DNA of 18,565 nt, from contig CAMWIS010000015.1 in NCBI GenBank assembly GCA_947174375.1, positions 1-18,565 of the forward strand, given 5' to 3'. Source of the DNA: an uncultured Bacteroidales bacterium (GTDB taxonomy: Bacteria > Bacteroidota > Bacteroidia > Bacteroidales > P3). Position 1 is the first letter of the stretch. Each line of letters begins with the position of its first letter. Of the stretch, positions 6,882 to 14,127 are shown piece by piece. Made by a program: the position numbers and the translations under genes. The notes under the pieces were generated by a model. It was not told the origin of the DNA and searched no databases. It saw nothing but the letters and a program-made list of their open reading frames with translations.

Positions 6882-8816
6882 ATGGGGCAGAGGCTTCGAC
6901 ATAAGAAGGCACCGTCTATCCGGTTGTGGCTGTTGTCGTTCGGCGTTTTGAACCTGACGTCGGCAGCGTTGGCGGAGCCATGCACCACGGTGGCGGAGCC
7001 GGACACGGCGGCGGAACAGACCTATACGGTCAGCGAGGTGGTCGTGACGGGCGCGCGCTACGAAACGGATGTCCGCCACCTGCCCATGACCTTGTCGGTT
7101 ATCAAGCGGGCCGACCTTGTGGCGGCGGAACAGCCCTCCTTGTTGCCCTTGTTGAGCGAGAAAGTGCCCGGGCTGTTCATCACCTCGCGCGGCTTGATGG
7201 GCTATGGCGTTTCGGGCGGCGCGGCGGGCGGCATGAGTCTGCGTGGATTGGGCAGCAGCTCCGGTCAGATGATGGTGCTGATTGATGGCCATCCGCAGTA
7301 TATGGGTCTGATGGGGCATCCGATCGCCGACTTTTACCAGTCGTATATGGCGGAGCAGGTGGAGGTGTTGCGGGGACCCGCTTCGGTACTCTACGGTTCC
7401 AACGCGATGGGCGGCGTGATCAATATCGTGACGCGCCGGATTAAAGAAGACGGCGTGCGGACGCATTTTAACGCGGGTTACGGTTCCTATAATACCTTTG
7501 AGATAGACGGCACCAATGTGGTGCGGAAAGGACGCTTCTCCAGCGCGGTCGGGGCCAATTACCAACGTTCGGACGGCCATCGGGACCATATGGACTTCGA
7601 ACAGTACGGCGGCTTTGTCAAGTTGGGGTATGACTTTAATCCGTATTGGAATCTGAGCGCGGATGCGAACGCCATGCATTTCAACGCTTCCCAGCCCGGG
7701 ATGGAGACGGCGCCGCTGTCGGATGCCGACCAGCGGGTGACGCGCGTGGAGGCTTCCGTGACATTGGCCAATGAATATGAAAAGACCTCCGGGGCATTGA
7801 GCGTCTTTTTCGATTGGGGCGACCATTGGATCAACGACGGCTATGGTGTCGGCGATACGCCGCGCGCTTACCGATACCGTTCCCGGGATGCGATGCTGGG
7901 CGTATCGGCCTATCAGACCGCCCGGTTTTTCAAGGGCAACCGCATGACCTTCGGATTGGATTATTTCCGTCCGTCCGGGCGGGCGTGGAACGCTTACGTC
8001 GCGGGCGAAAAGGCGGGAACGGATGAGGTCTTGGCCGACCGCGCGGTGAACGAAGTGGCGGGCTATGTCCATTTTCGTCAGGATATCAGGCAATTCCTGA
8101 CAATGGATGCCGGTATCCGCATCGGCTATCATACGACTTCGGGTGTGCATTGGATTCCGCAATTGGGCTTTCTGTTCCATTTGCCGGCCAATATGGAATT
8201 GAAAATGATGGGGACGAGGGGCTATCGGAATCCGACTTTGCGGGAACTCTATATGTTCCGGCCCGCCAATGCGGATTTGGCCGCCGAGTCGATATGGAAC
8301 TACGAACTTTCGTTTTCGCAACGCCTGCTGGCCGGTCGTCTGTCGTATGCGGTCAACGTGTTTTATCTCTATGGCGACAACCTGATTGTGACCCGGCCCG
8401 TGGACGGTCGTCCGCTTAATGTCAATGCGGGGAGTGTGCATAATTTCGGCGTGGAGGTCGAAATGGCGTACCGCATCACGGAGGTGTGGTCGGTCGATGC
8501 CAATTACAGCTATTTGAATATGAAGAATCCCGTGGTCGGTGCGCCCGAACATAAATTGTACGGCGGGGCGGTTTTCCGCTATGGCCGTTGGCAGGCGTCC
8601 ACGGGCCTACAATACATACACGGATTGTACACCGAAACCGCGCCGGTCCTCAAGGAAAATTTCGTCCTGTGGAATCTGCACGCGTCTTGCCGCGTTTTAA
8701 AGTGGCTGACGCTGTGGCTTAAAGGCGAAAACTTGTTGGCGTGGAAATACGAAATCAACGCGGGCTACCCAATGCCGGGTATAACGGCCATGGGGGGCGT
8801 GCGGGTGCACTTCTGA
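6882..8816 (+). CDS. TonB-dependent outer-membrane receptor
   Basis: The 644-residue protein has an N-terminal signal peptide (cleavage likely after ALA near residue 32), then a TonB-box-like stretch (TYTVSEVVVTGAR). The plug domain follows, with the diagnostic EVLRGPASVLYGSNAMGG and GVINIVTRR motifs, and then a 22-strand-type barrel rich in alternating aromatic residues, ending in phenylalanine (VRVHF) as required for Bam-mediated assembly. There is no SusC-type N-terminal extension and no SusD partner, so it resembles BtuB/siderophore/vitamin-type receptors more than a glycan importer. It follows the reductase by 5 nt and precedes the S-component by 30 nt. The ligand is unknown. An upstream in-frame ATG inside the reductase gene lacks a signal peptide and is rejected. 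Confidence 0.95.
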   Translation: MGQRLRHKKAPSIRLWLLSFGVLNLTSAALAEPCTTVAEPDTAAEQTYTVSEVVVTGARYETDVRHLPMTLSVIKRADLVAAEQPSLLPLLSEKVPGLFITSRGLMGYGVSGGAAGGMSLRGLGSSSGQMMVLIDGHPQYMGLMGHPIADFYQSYMAEQVEVLRGPASVLYGSNAMGGVINIVTRRIKEDGVRTHFNAGYGSYNTFEIDGTNVVRKGRFSSAVGANYQRSDGHRDHMDFEQYGGFVKLGYDFNPYWNLSADANAMHFNASQPGMETAPLSDADQRVTRVEASVTLANEYEKTSGALSVFFDWGDHWINDGYGVGDTPRAYRYRSRDAMLGVSAYQTARFFKGNRMTFGLDYFRPSGRAWNAYVAGEKAGTDEVLADRAVNEVAGYVHFRQDIRQFLTMDAGIRIGYHTTSGVHWIPQLGFLFHLPANMELKMMGTRGYRNPTLRELYMFRPANADLAAESIWNYELSFSQRLLAGRLSYAVNVFYLYGDNLIVTRPVDGRPLNVNAGSVHNFGVEVEMAYRITEVWSVDANYSYLNMKNPVVGAPEHKLYGGAVFRYGRWQASTGLQYIHGLYTETAPVLKENFVLWNLHASCRVLKWLTLWLKGENLLAWKYEINAGYPMPGITAMGGVRVHF

Positions 8817-8846
8817 TAGCATGATAAACCGATAGAAAAACATATC

Positions 8847-9383
8847 ATGATGGAAAATACGATTCAAACCGCGCCGGCGGGAGCGGTAAGGCTTTACGCT
8901 TGGCGTTACGGCGAATGGAAAACCTATTTGGCGGCCGCCTTGTTCATTGTGGGCAATATCGCGGGGCCGCAGCTGTGCCACCTCGCGCATTTGGGCGGGC
9001 CCACGTGGCTGCCGATTTACTTTTTCACGCTCATCGGCGCCTATAAATACGGTTGGCGCGTCGGGCTGCTGACGGCATTGGCCTCGCCGATTGTCAACGC
9101 GCTGTGGTTCGGGATGCCGGCGGTGGCCGCTTTGCCGGCCATTCTGTTGAAGTCGGTGCTGCTGGCCGTGGCGGCCGGCTGGGCGGCGCAGCGGTTCGGC
9201 CGTGTACGGCTGTGGATATTGGCAGCCGTCGTATTGGCCTATCAGACGCTCGGCACGCTGGGCGAATGGGCCATGGGCGATACGTTCTACGAAGCGGTGC
9301 AGGATTTCCGACTCGGCTTGCCGGGGATGCTCGTGCAGGTGGTCGGCGGCTATTTGGTCATCCGTTTTTTGTTGAAGAAGTAA
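8847..9383 (+). CDS. ECF-type substrate-binding (S) membrane protein
   Basis: The 178-residue protein is very hydrophobic, with about five or six membrane segments (for example TYLAAALFIVGNIAGP and LPAILLKSVLLAVAAGWAA). It shows a pattern typical of Bacteroidetes ECF transporter S components: FFTLIGAYKYGWRVGLLTAL followed by ASPIVNALWFGMPA. S components bind a vitamin, metal or other micronutrient in the inner membrane and normally need EcfA/EcfA'/EcfT, none of which is encoded here, so it must use shared energising subunits or act alone. The start is either of two consecutive ATGs (8847 or 8850). It lies between an outer-membrane receptor and a redox protein, suggesting that the same ligand is carried across both membranes. 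Assignment rests on hydrophobicity and sequence pattern. Confidence 0.75.
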   Translation: MMENTIQTAPAGAVRLYAWRYGEWKTYLAAALFIVGNIAGPQLCHLAHLGGPTWLPIYFFTLIGAYKYGWRVGLLTALASPIVNALWFGMPAVAALPAILLKSVLLAVAAGWAAQRFGRVRLWILAAVVLAYQTLGTLGEWAMGDTFYEAVQDFRLGLPGMLVQVVGGYLVIRFLLKK

Positions 9384-9393
9384 GATTACACCT

Positions 9394-10890
9394 ATGTTGC
9401 GGAAGATAAGAATCACGTTGGCGTTGTTGTGCTTCGGGCTCATCACGCTGTTGTTTTTGGATTTTACGGGCACCTTGCACGCCTATTTCGGTTGGTTGGC
9501 CAAAATCCAGTTCCTGCCGGCCGTGTTGGCCGTCAATGTCGGCGTCGTATTGGGGCTGATTTTGTTGACGTTGCTGTTCGGCCGCGTGTATTGCTCGGTC
9601 ATCTGTCCGTTGGGCGTCATGCAGGACGGCTTCGGCTGGCTCGGCAAGAAGGCGAAGAAAAACCGCTATACCTATTCGCCGGCCAAGTCGTGGCTGCGTT
9701 ACGTCGTCTTGGGCTTGTTCATCGGGGCGCTCGTGGCCAATATCGGCTCGCTGGCGGCTTTGCTGGCGCCTTACAGCGCCTATGGCCGGATTGCGTCCAA
9801 CCTGTTCGCGCCGCTCTGGCAGTGGGGCAACAACGTGTTGGCCTATTTCGCCGAACGCTTCGGCAGTTATGCGTTTTACGAAAAGGAGGTGTGGCTCAAA
9901 AGCCTGCCGACGTTTATCGTGGCCGCGCTCACGTTCGTGCTGTTGGGCGTTTTGGCCTGGCGCAACGGCCGCACCTACTGCAATACGATTTGCCCGGTGG
10001 GCACTATCTTGAGTTGCTTTGCGCGTTTCGCATGGTTCAAACCGACGCTCGACGCCGATAAGTGCGTGGGCTGCCGGCTGTGCGAACGCAACTGCAAGGC
10101 CGCGTGCATCGACGTGCAGCACCACCGCATCGACTACAGCCGTTGCGTGGGTTGTATGGACTGTCTCGACCGTTGCAACAAGGGGGCGATTACGTTCAAG
10201 CATACCGCCAAATCCGTCCGTCCGGCCGTGAGCGCGGCCGCGGAGCCGGCCCAGCCGGTGGATACGGCGCGCCGGAGCTTTTTGGCGGGGGTCGGCGTAT
10301 TGGCCGCCACGTCCGCCCTGAAGGCGCAGGAAAAACAGGTGGACGGCGGTTTGGCCGCCATCGTGGCCAAGCAGCGTCCGCAGCGTCAAACGCCCATCGT
10401 GCCGCCCGGCGCGCGCAGCCTGAGCCATTTCTCGCAGCATTGCACGGCTTGTCAGCTCTGCGTGTCGGTTTGCCCGAACAACGTGCTGCGGCCCTCTACC
10501 GACCTGGAAACGCTCATGCAGCCCGAATCGTCTTACGAACGCGGCTATTGCCGCCCCGAATGCACGAAGTGTTCGGAGGTATGTCCCGCGGGCGCGATTC
10601 AGAAAATAACGCCGGCCGAAAAGTCGTCCATTCAAATCGGCCATGCCGTATGGGTGGCTCAAAACTGCGTGCCGTTGACCGACGGCGTGGCTTGCGGCAA
10701 CTGCGCGCGCCATTGTCCCGCCGGCGCCATCACGATGGTGTCTTCCGACCCGGAAGTGCCCGGTGCCCCGCAGATACCGGCCGTCAACACCGAACGCTGT
10801 ATCGGTTGCGGCGCCTGCGAGAACCTGTGTCCCGCACGTCCGTTCAGTGCCATCTATGTGGAAGGGCATGAACGCCACCGCGAAATCTAA
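9394..10890 (+). CDS. NapH-NapG-like fusion: membrane polyferredoxin with periplasmic-type four-cluster domain
   Basis: The 498-residue protein falls into two halves. Residues 1-265 resemble NapH: about four membrane segments (roughly 5-25, 42-62, 102-125, 172-190), CysX3CysPro motifs at 67/71 and 196/200, and two ferredoxin motifs (Cys224/227/230/234 and Cys251/254/257/261). Residues 290-498 resemble NapG/MauM: an internal twin-arginine-like signal (ARRSFLAGVGV, Arg293-Arg294), then four cluster motifs starting at Cys350, Cys386-397, Cys434-441 and Cys469. In Nap systems NapH takes electrons from quinol and NapG carries them into the periplasm. Here both are one chain and there is no NapA or NapB. 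It starts 10 nt after the S-component. A plausible partner is the Tat-exported Fe-S reductase at the head of the operon. Confidence 0.88.
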   Translation: MLRKIRITLALLCFGLITLLFLDFTGTLHAYFGWLAKIQFLPAVLAVNVGVVLGLILLTLLFGRVYCSVICPLGVMQDGFGWLGKKAKKNRYTYSPAKSWLRYVVLGLFIGALVANIGSLAALLAPYSAYGRIASNLFAPLWQWGNNVLAYFAERFGSYAFYEKEVWLKSLPTFIVAALTFVLLGVLAWRNGRTYCNTICPVGTILSCFARFAWFKPTLDADKCVGCRLCERNCKAACIDVQHHRIDYSRCVGCMDCLDRCNKGAITFKHTAKSVRPAVSAAAEPAQPVDTARRSFLAGVGVLAATSALKAQEKQVDGGLAAIVAKQRPQRQTPIVPPGARSLSHFSQHCTACQLCVSVCPNNVLRPSTDLETLMQPESSYERGYCRPECTKCSEVCPAGAIQKITPAEKSSIQIGHAVWVAQNCVPLTDGVACGNCARHCPAGAITMVSSDPEVPGAPQIPAVNTERCIGCGACENLCPARPFSAIYVEGHERHREI

Positions 10891-10917
10891 GGGGTAGCGA
10901 AATTCCCATAGATTTCG
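10881..10917 (+). terminator. Hairpin overlapping the end of the NapGH-like gene
   Basis: CGAAATCTA (10881-10889) pairs perfectly with TAGATTTCG (10909-10917). After one A-A mismatch, GGGG (10891-10894) pairs with TCCC (10904-10907), one pair being G-U; the loop is 9 nt. The gene's TAA (10888-10890) lies in the left arm. The following bases are U-rich but interrupted (TATATTTGTCCTTTATT), so it could be a weak terminator. It also forms the DNA immediately upstream of the next -7 element. Confidence 0.5.
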
Positions 10918-10925
10918 TATATTTG
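10918..10925 (+). promoter_or_regulatory. -7 element of the Hdr-like operon
   Basis: TATATTTG matches TAnnTTTG and shares the 14-nt context TTTCGTATATTTGT with the promoter at 5427. The expected start is near 10930, about 42 nt before the hdrC ATG. No TTTG -33 box is seen 19-21 nt upstream, which suggests either a weak or an activator-dependent promoter. Its last five bases lie in the left arm of the inverted repeat 10921-10968. Confidence 0.6.
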
Positions 10926-10968
10926 TCCTTTATTAAGGAGGCGGAAGTCCCCTCCGGAAAGGACAAAT
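10921..10968 (+). promoter_or_regulatory. Nested inverted repeat overlapping promoter and leader of the Hdr-like operon
   Basis: ATTTGTCCTTT (10921-10931) is the exact reverse complement of AAAGGACAAAT (10958-10968). Inside is a second 5-bp pair, GGAGG (10937-10941) with CCTCC (10951-10955). A perfect AAGGAGG (10935-10941) is buried in the inner stem, 31 nt before the ATG at 10973. Because the left arm overlaps the -7 element, a transcript starting near 10930 would not contain it. The outer repeat therefore fits a DNA operator for a dimeric regulator. For read-through transcripts from the upstream operon the full structure could form in RNA. Confidence 0.6.
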
Positions 10969-10972
10969 AACT

Positions 10973-11653
10973 ATGCCTACGTTATACGAACGGCTTTTGC
11001 AGGACGTGCGCTTTCAGGAAGGTATGAAAGTGTGCATGAACTGCGGTACCTGTACGGCCATCTGTCCGGCCGCCGAGTTCTACGATTACGATCCGCGCAA
11101 GGTGCTGGATTTGGTGCAGCGGAAAAAGGAAGCGGAATTGGAAGCGCTTCTCAAAAGCGATGTCATTTGGTTTTGCGGCGAATGTATGTCCTGTCTGACG
11201 CGTTGTCCGCGCAACAACGGCCCCGGCCTTGTCATCATGGCCTTGCGGACGCTTTCCCAACAGACCGGTCTGTTCGTCCATTCGCAGAAAGGCCGTCAGC
11301 AGATTCTGTTGAAACGCGGTATCGGCGAAAATATCCTCAAATACGGTTATTGCGTCTATGGCCCCACGGTGATGCCGGAGGCCCATCCCGAACTCGGGCC
11401 GGTTTGGGAGTGGGAACACGCGCATCTGCCGGAAGTCTTCGAGCGGTTGCACGGCAATTTGGACAAACGCGGGCCGGGTGCGTTGCGCAGGATTCCCGAA
11501 GAAGACTTGGCGGAACTGAAAAGCATCTTCGACGTGACGGGTACCACGGAACTCTTTGACGATATTGAACATTATTCGGCTGAAAAAGCGCGCGATATGG
11601 GTTTGGATATGGACGCCTATATCCGCGAGGTCGAGGAAACGATGAGCAGATAA
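10973..11653 (+). CDS. hdrC: HdrC-like dicluster ferredoxin subunit
   Basis: The 226-residue protein has two [4Fe-4S] motifs, Cys21/24/27/31 (CMNCGTCTAICP) and Cys68/71/74/78 (CGECMSCLTRCP), in the arrangement of heterodisulfide reductase subunit C. In HdrABC enzymes HdrC relays electrons between the flavoprotein HdrA and the catalytic HdrB. The C-terminal half (about residues 100-226) has no cysteine motif and is charged, longer than many HdrC proteins of under 200 residues, and may be a docking extension. The start follows the nested inverted repeat by 4 nt. The stop is 2 nt before hdrB, so co-translation is likely. Assignment as an Hdr-like subunit is secure; the name does not imply methanogen-type CoM-S-S-CoB chemistry. 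Confidence 0.9.
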   Translation: MPTLYERLLQDVRFQEGMKVCMNCGTCTAICPAAEFYDYDPRKVLDLVQRKKEAELEALLKSDVIWFCGECMSCLTRCPRNNGPGLVIMALRTLSQQTGLFVHSQKGRQQILLKRGIGENILKYGYCVYGPTVMPEAHPELGPVWEWEHAHLPEVFERLHGNLDKRGPGALRRIPEEDLAELKSIFDVTGTTELFDDIEHYSAEKARDMGLDMDAYIREVEETMSR

Positions 11654-11655
11654 TC

Positions 11656-12726
11656 ATGAAATTAGAAGGAAAAAAACTGATATGGAAAGACTATCAGAAG
11701 GAAATTCCCGACGATAAGTACTTTTATGTCCGTTCCTGCATCCGGCAGAATATGTTTCCGGCTTCCGAGCATTATTTCTTGAAAATCATGCGGGAAGACC
11801 TGGGTAAGGATGTCTTTGAAACGGAACACCATACCACTTGCGGCGGCATCGGCTACCACTGCGACGTCATCAAAATCGAAACGATCATGGCCATCGTGGC
11901 GCGGCAGTTCGCGCTTATGACCGAAGCCGGCTACAAGAACTACGCGGTGTCGTGCATCACGTCTTTCGGCTTATATACCGAAATCATCCATACGTGGCAG
12001 ACGTTCCCGGAGGTGCTGGCCAAAACGCGGCGGCAGCTCAAGGAAGCCACGGGGCGCGAGTTCGAGATTCCGGAGCACGTGGCGCACGCCAGCGACATCA
12101 TCTTCAAGTTGCGGAACGAAATCGCGGCCAAGGCCAAATACAAACTCATCAATAAGAAAACGGGCGAACCGCTGAAGGTGGTCGAACATATCGGTTGCCA
12201 TTACGCCAAAATGTTCCCGCACAAGGGCGTGGGCGGCGCCGAATATCCGTATGTATTGGCCGGCATGATAGAGGCCTGGGGCGGCGAAATCGTCGATTAT
12301 CCCGAACGGCGCCACTGCTGCGGCTTCGGCTTCCGCCAGTATTTCGTCAAGCCGAACCGCGGTTATTCGCTCTCCAACACGCATAAGAAATTCGAGTCGA
12401 TGGAGCCGTTCAAGCCGGATATGATTATTACCAACTGTCCGGGTTGCCCGATGTTCATGGACCGTTGGCAGTACGTCATCGCCGAGACGGAGGGTAAGAC
12501 CTACGGCGAGAATCACCACGGCATCCCGGTCTTCACCTACGAGGAGGTGGCGGGCTTGGTGCTGGGCTACGACCCTTGGGATTTGGGTTTGCAGGTACAC
12601 CAAATCGGCCCCGAACCCGTTTTGGACAAGATTGGGATTCCCTACGACCCCGAGGCCAAATACAAAGGCGCGGCGGGGCAGGATATAGGTAAACCGGAAT
12701 TGCCGGAAAACATCTGTTGCTGTTAG
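11656..12726 (+). CDS. hdrB: HdrB-like CCG-domain subunit with one degenerate CCG motif
   Basis: The 356-residue protein is homologous to HdrB, the subunit that binds non-cubane [4Fe-4S] clusters through CX31-39CCX35-38CX2C motifs and carries the disulfide-reducing site. The C-terminal motif is complete: Cys181, Cys221-Cys222 (RHCCGFGF), Cys261 and Cys264 (NCPGC). The N-terminal motif keeps Cys28, Cys62 and Cys100 at the right spacing, but the first Cys of the CC pair is Thr61 and the last position is Ser103; an extra Cys69 lies nearby (TCGGIGYHC). This N-terminal half may hold an ordinary cluster or none. The protein ends in three consecutive cysteines (ENICCC). It lies between hdrC and hdrA in one transcription unit. 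Confidence 0.9.
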   Translation: MKLEGKKLIWKDYQKEIPDDKYFYVRSCIRQNMFPASEHYFLKIMREDLGKDVFETEHHTTCGGIGYHCDVIKIETIMAIVARQFALMTEAGYKNYAVSCITSFGLYTEIIHTWQTFPEVLAKTRRQLKEATGREFEIPEHVAHASDIIFKLRNEIAAKAKYKLINKKTGEPLKVVEHIGCHYAKMFPHKGVGGAEYPYVLAGMIEAWGGEIVDYPERRHCCGFGFRQYFVKPNRGYSLSNTHKKFESMEPFKPDMIITNCPGCPMFMDRWQYVIAETEGKTYGENHHGIPVFTYEEVAGLVLGYDPWDLGLQVHQIGPEPVLDKIGIPYDPEAKYKGAAGQDIGKPELPENICCC

Positions 12727-12738
12727 AAATCAAAAACG

Positions 12739-13767
12739 ATGAAAGAGACAATCGCAATCATAGGCGGCGGGCCGGCCGGTATGGAAGCGGCCCTGAGTCT
12801 GGCCGGACGCGGCTATAAGGTATATCTCGTGGAGAAGACGGACGCTTTGGGCGGGCATTTGGCCCGTTGGGACCGGCTGTTTCCGCAGCAGGATCCGGCG
12901 CAGGATCTCTTGAACGAGATGATAGGCAAGGTACGGGAGGCCGACGATTATATCGAGGTGATTTACGGTACCGAATTGCAATACGTCAAGCGGCGTATGC
13001 GCGGCCTGGAAGTCATGCTGAGCAATCAGACGGTGTTGCAGGTGGACGCGGTGCTCGTGGCCTGCGGGTTCGACCTGTTCCGGGCCGAGCGCAAGGAGGA
13101 GTACGGCTACGGCATCTACGAGAACGTGCTGACGTCGGCCGATTTGGAACGCAAGTTCAAGGAAAAGAAAGTCGTTTGCCACGACGGGCGGACGCCGCAG
13201 AAGGTGGCGTTCGTGCATTGCGTCGGCTCGCGCGACGAAAAGGTTGACCATACGTATTGCTCGAAAGTCTGCTGCGTGACGGCCGTCAAGCAGGCCTGCG
13301 AAATCAAGGAGCTCTATCCGGAAGCGGAAGTGTTCAACCTCTATATGGACTTACGGATGTTCGACCGCTATTTCGAACAGATGTACCATAAGGCGCAAAG
13401 CCATTTCGGCGTGCATTTCGTGCGGGGCCGTCTGTCCGAAGTGTCGGAAACCGTGGACGGCAAGATTTTGATTAAGACCGAAGACACGTTGTTGGGCCGC
13501 CCGATGAAACTGACCGTGGATATGCTCGTGCTCATGGTGGGGATGCAGGCTTGCGCCGCCACGGCGGAACTGGCCGAGAAACTCGACCTCAAGGTGTCGC
13601 CCTCCGACCATTTCTTTGAAACCAAGGATCTGTTCCTGCGCGGCAACCAGGCGCACGCCAAGGGCATCTTCCTGGCCGGCGCGTGCACGGGGCCGAAATC
13701 GTTGCCCGATACGTTGCAGGACGCGCGTTCGGCGGCCGAAAGCATCCACCGTTACCTGACCGATTAA
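12739..13767 (+). CDS. hdrA: Core-only HdrA/QmoA-like FAD and Fe-S protein
   Basis: The 342-residue flavoprotein has an N-terminal FAD-binding Rossmann motif (IIGGGPAGMEAA, residues 7-18) followed by the VEKTDALGGHLAR segment. It carries the HdrA cluster signature Cys161 (HCVGSRDE), Cys174, Cys178 and Cys179 (YCSKVCC). The C-terminal FAD region reads GIFLAGACTGPKSLPDTL. Typical HdrA is about 650 residues with additional ferredoxin domains that serve flavin-based bifurcation; these are absent, so the protein is closer in architecture to QmoA or to a minimal HdrA. That points to simple two-electron/one-electron switching rather than bifurcation. It starts 12 nt after hdrB and ends 21 nt before the second hdrC. 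Confidence 0.9.
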   Translation: MKETIAIIGGGPAGMEAALSLAGRGYKVYLVEKTDALGGHLARWDRLFPQQDPAQDLLNEMIGKVREADDYIEVIYGTELQYVKRRMRGLEVMLSNQTVLQVDAVLVACGFDLFRAERKEEYGYGIYENVLTSADLERKFKEKKVVCHDGRTPQKVAFVHCVGSRDEKVDHTYCSKVCCVTAVKQACEIKELYPEAEVFNLYMDLRMFDRYFEQMYHKAQSHFGVHFVRGRLSEVSETVDGKILIKTEDTLLGRPMKLTVDMLVLMVGMQACAATAELAEKLDLKVSPSDHFFETKDLFLRGNQAHAKGIFLAGACTGPKSLPDTLQDARSAAESIHRYLTD

Positions 13768-13788
13768 CCCCTCAAAATAGAGAATGCC

Positions 13789-14127
13789 ATGAAAGATTTC
13801 GGCTTCGGCTTAAAAAAGAGCGGGGTGATGGATTTGGACGGAATCGACTGGACGCTGTTTCGGGAGATTGCGGCCGAGGAACCCAGTTTCATGAATTGCT
13901 TTTATTGCGGTACCTGCACGGCCACGTGCAGCGCCGGCAAATATACGGGCTTCAACCTGCGCCGTCTGCAACTGCTCGTCAAGCGCGGACAGTGGGAGGA
14001 AGTGGCGCAGCGGATACCCGAATGTATGTTGTGCGGTAAATGTCAGTGGGTATGCCCCAAGGGCGTGAACACCCGCCATATTGTTATGCTTATAAACAAG
14101 AAGCTCCATGCACGAAAGATTTGCTAA
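13789..14127 (+). CDS. Second, short HdrC-like dicluster ferredoxin
   Basis: The 112-residue protein has two [4Fe-4S] motifs, Cys37/40/43/47 (CFYCGTCTATCS) and Cys79/82/85/89 (CMLCGKCQWVCP). The first motif lacks the usual proline after the fourth cysteine. There are no membrane segments. It lacks the C-terminal extension of the first hdrC product, so the two are not simple duplicates. Its last 20 bases overlap the start of the membrane HdrE-HdrD fusion gene, which implies coupled translation and suggests that this ferredoxin is the electron link between HdrA and the membrane subunit. DsrC- or Qmo-type complexes offer a family parallel for multiple HdrC-like modules. Confidence 0.88.
   Translation: MKDFGFGLKKSGVMDLDGIDWTLFREIAAEEPSFMNCFYCGTCTATCSAGKYTGFNLRRLQLLVKRGQWEEVAQRIPECMLCGKCQWVCPKGVNTRHIVMLINKKLHARKIC

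Noticed and set aside
6840..6885. Cobalamin riboswitch before the TonB receptor
   Set aside because: Only 5 nt separate the receptor from the reductase gene, and the reductase leader shows no B12-box-like sequence, so a B12 assignment for the receptor has no regulatory support.
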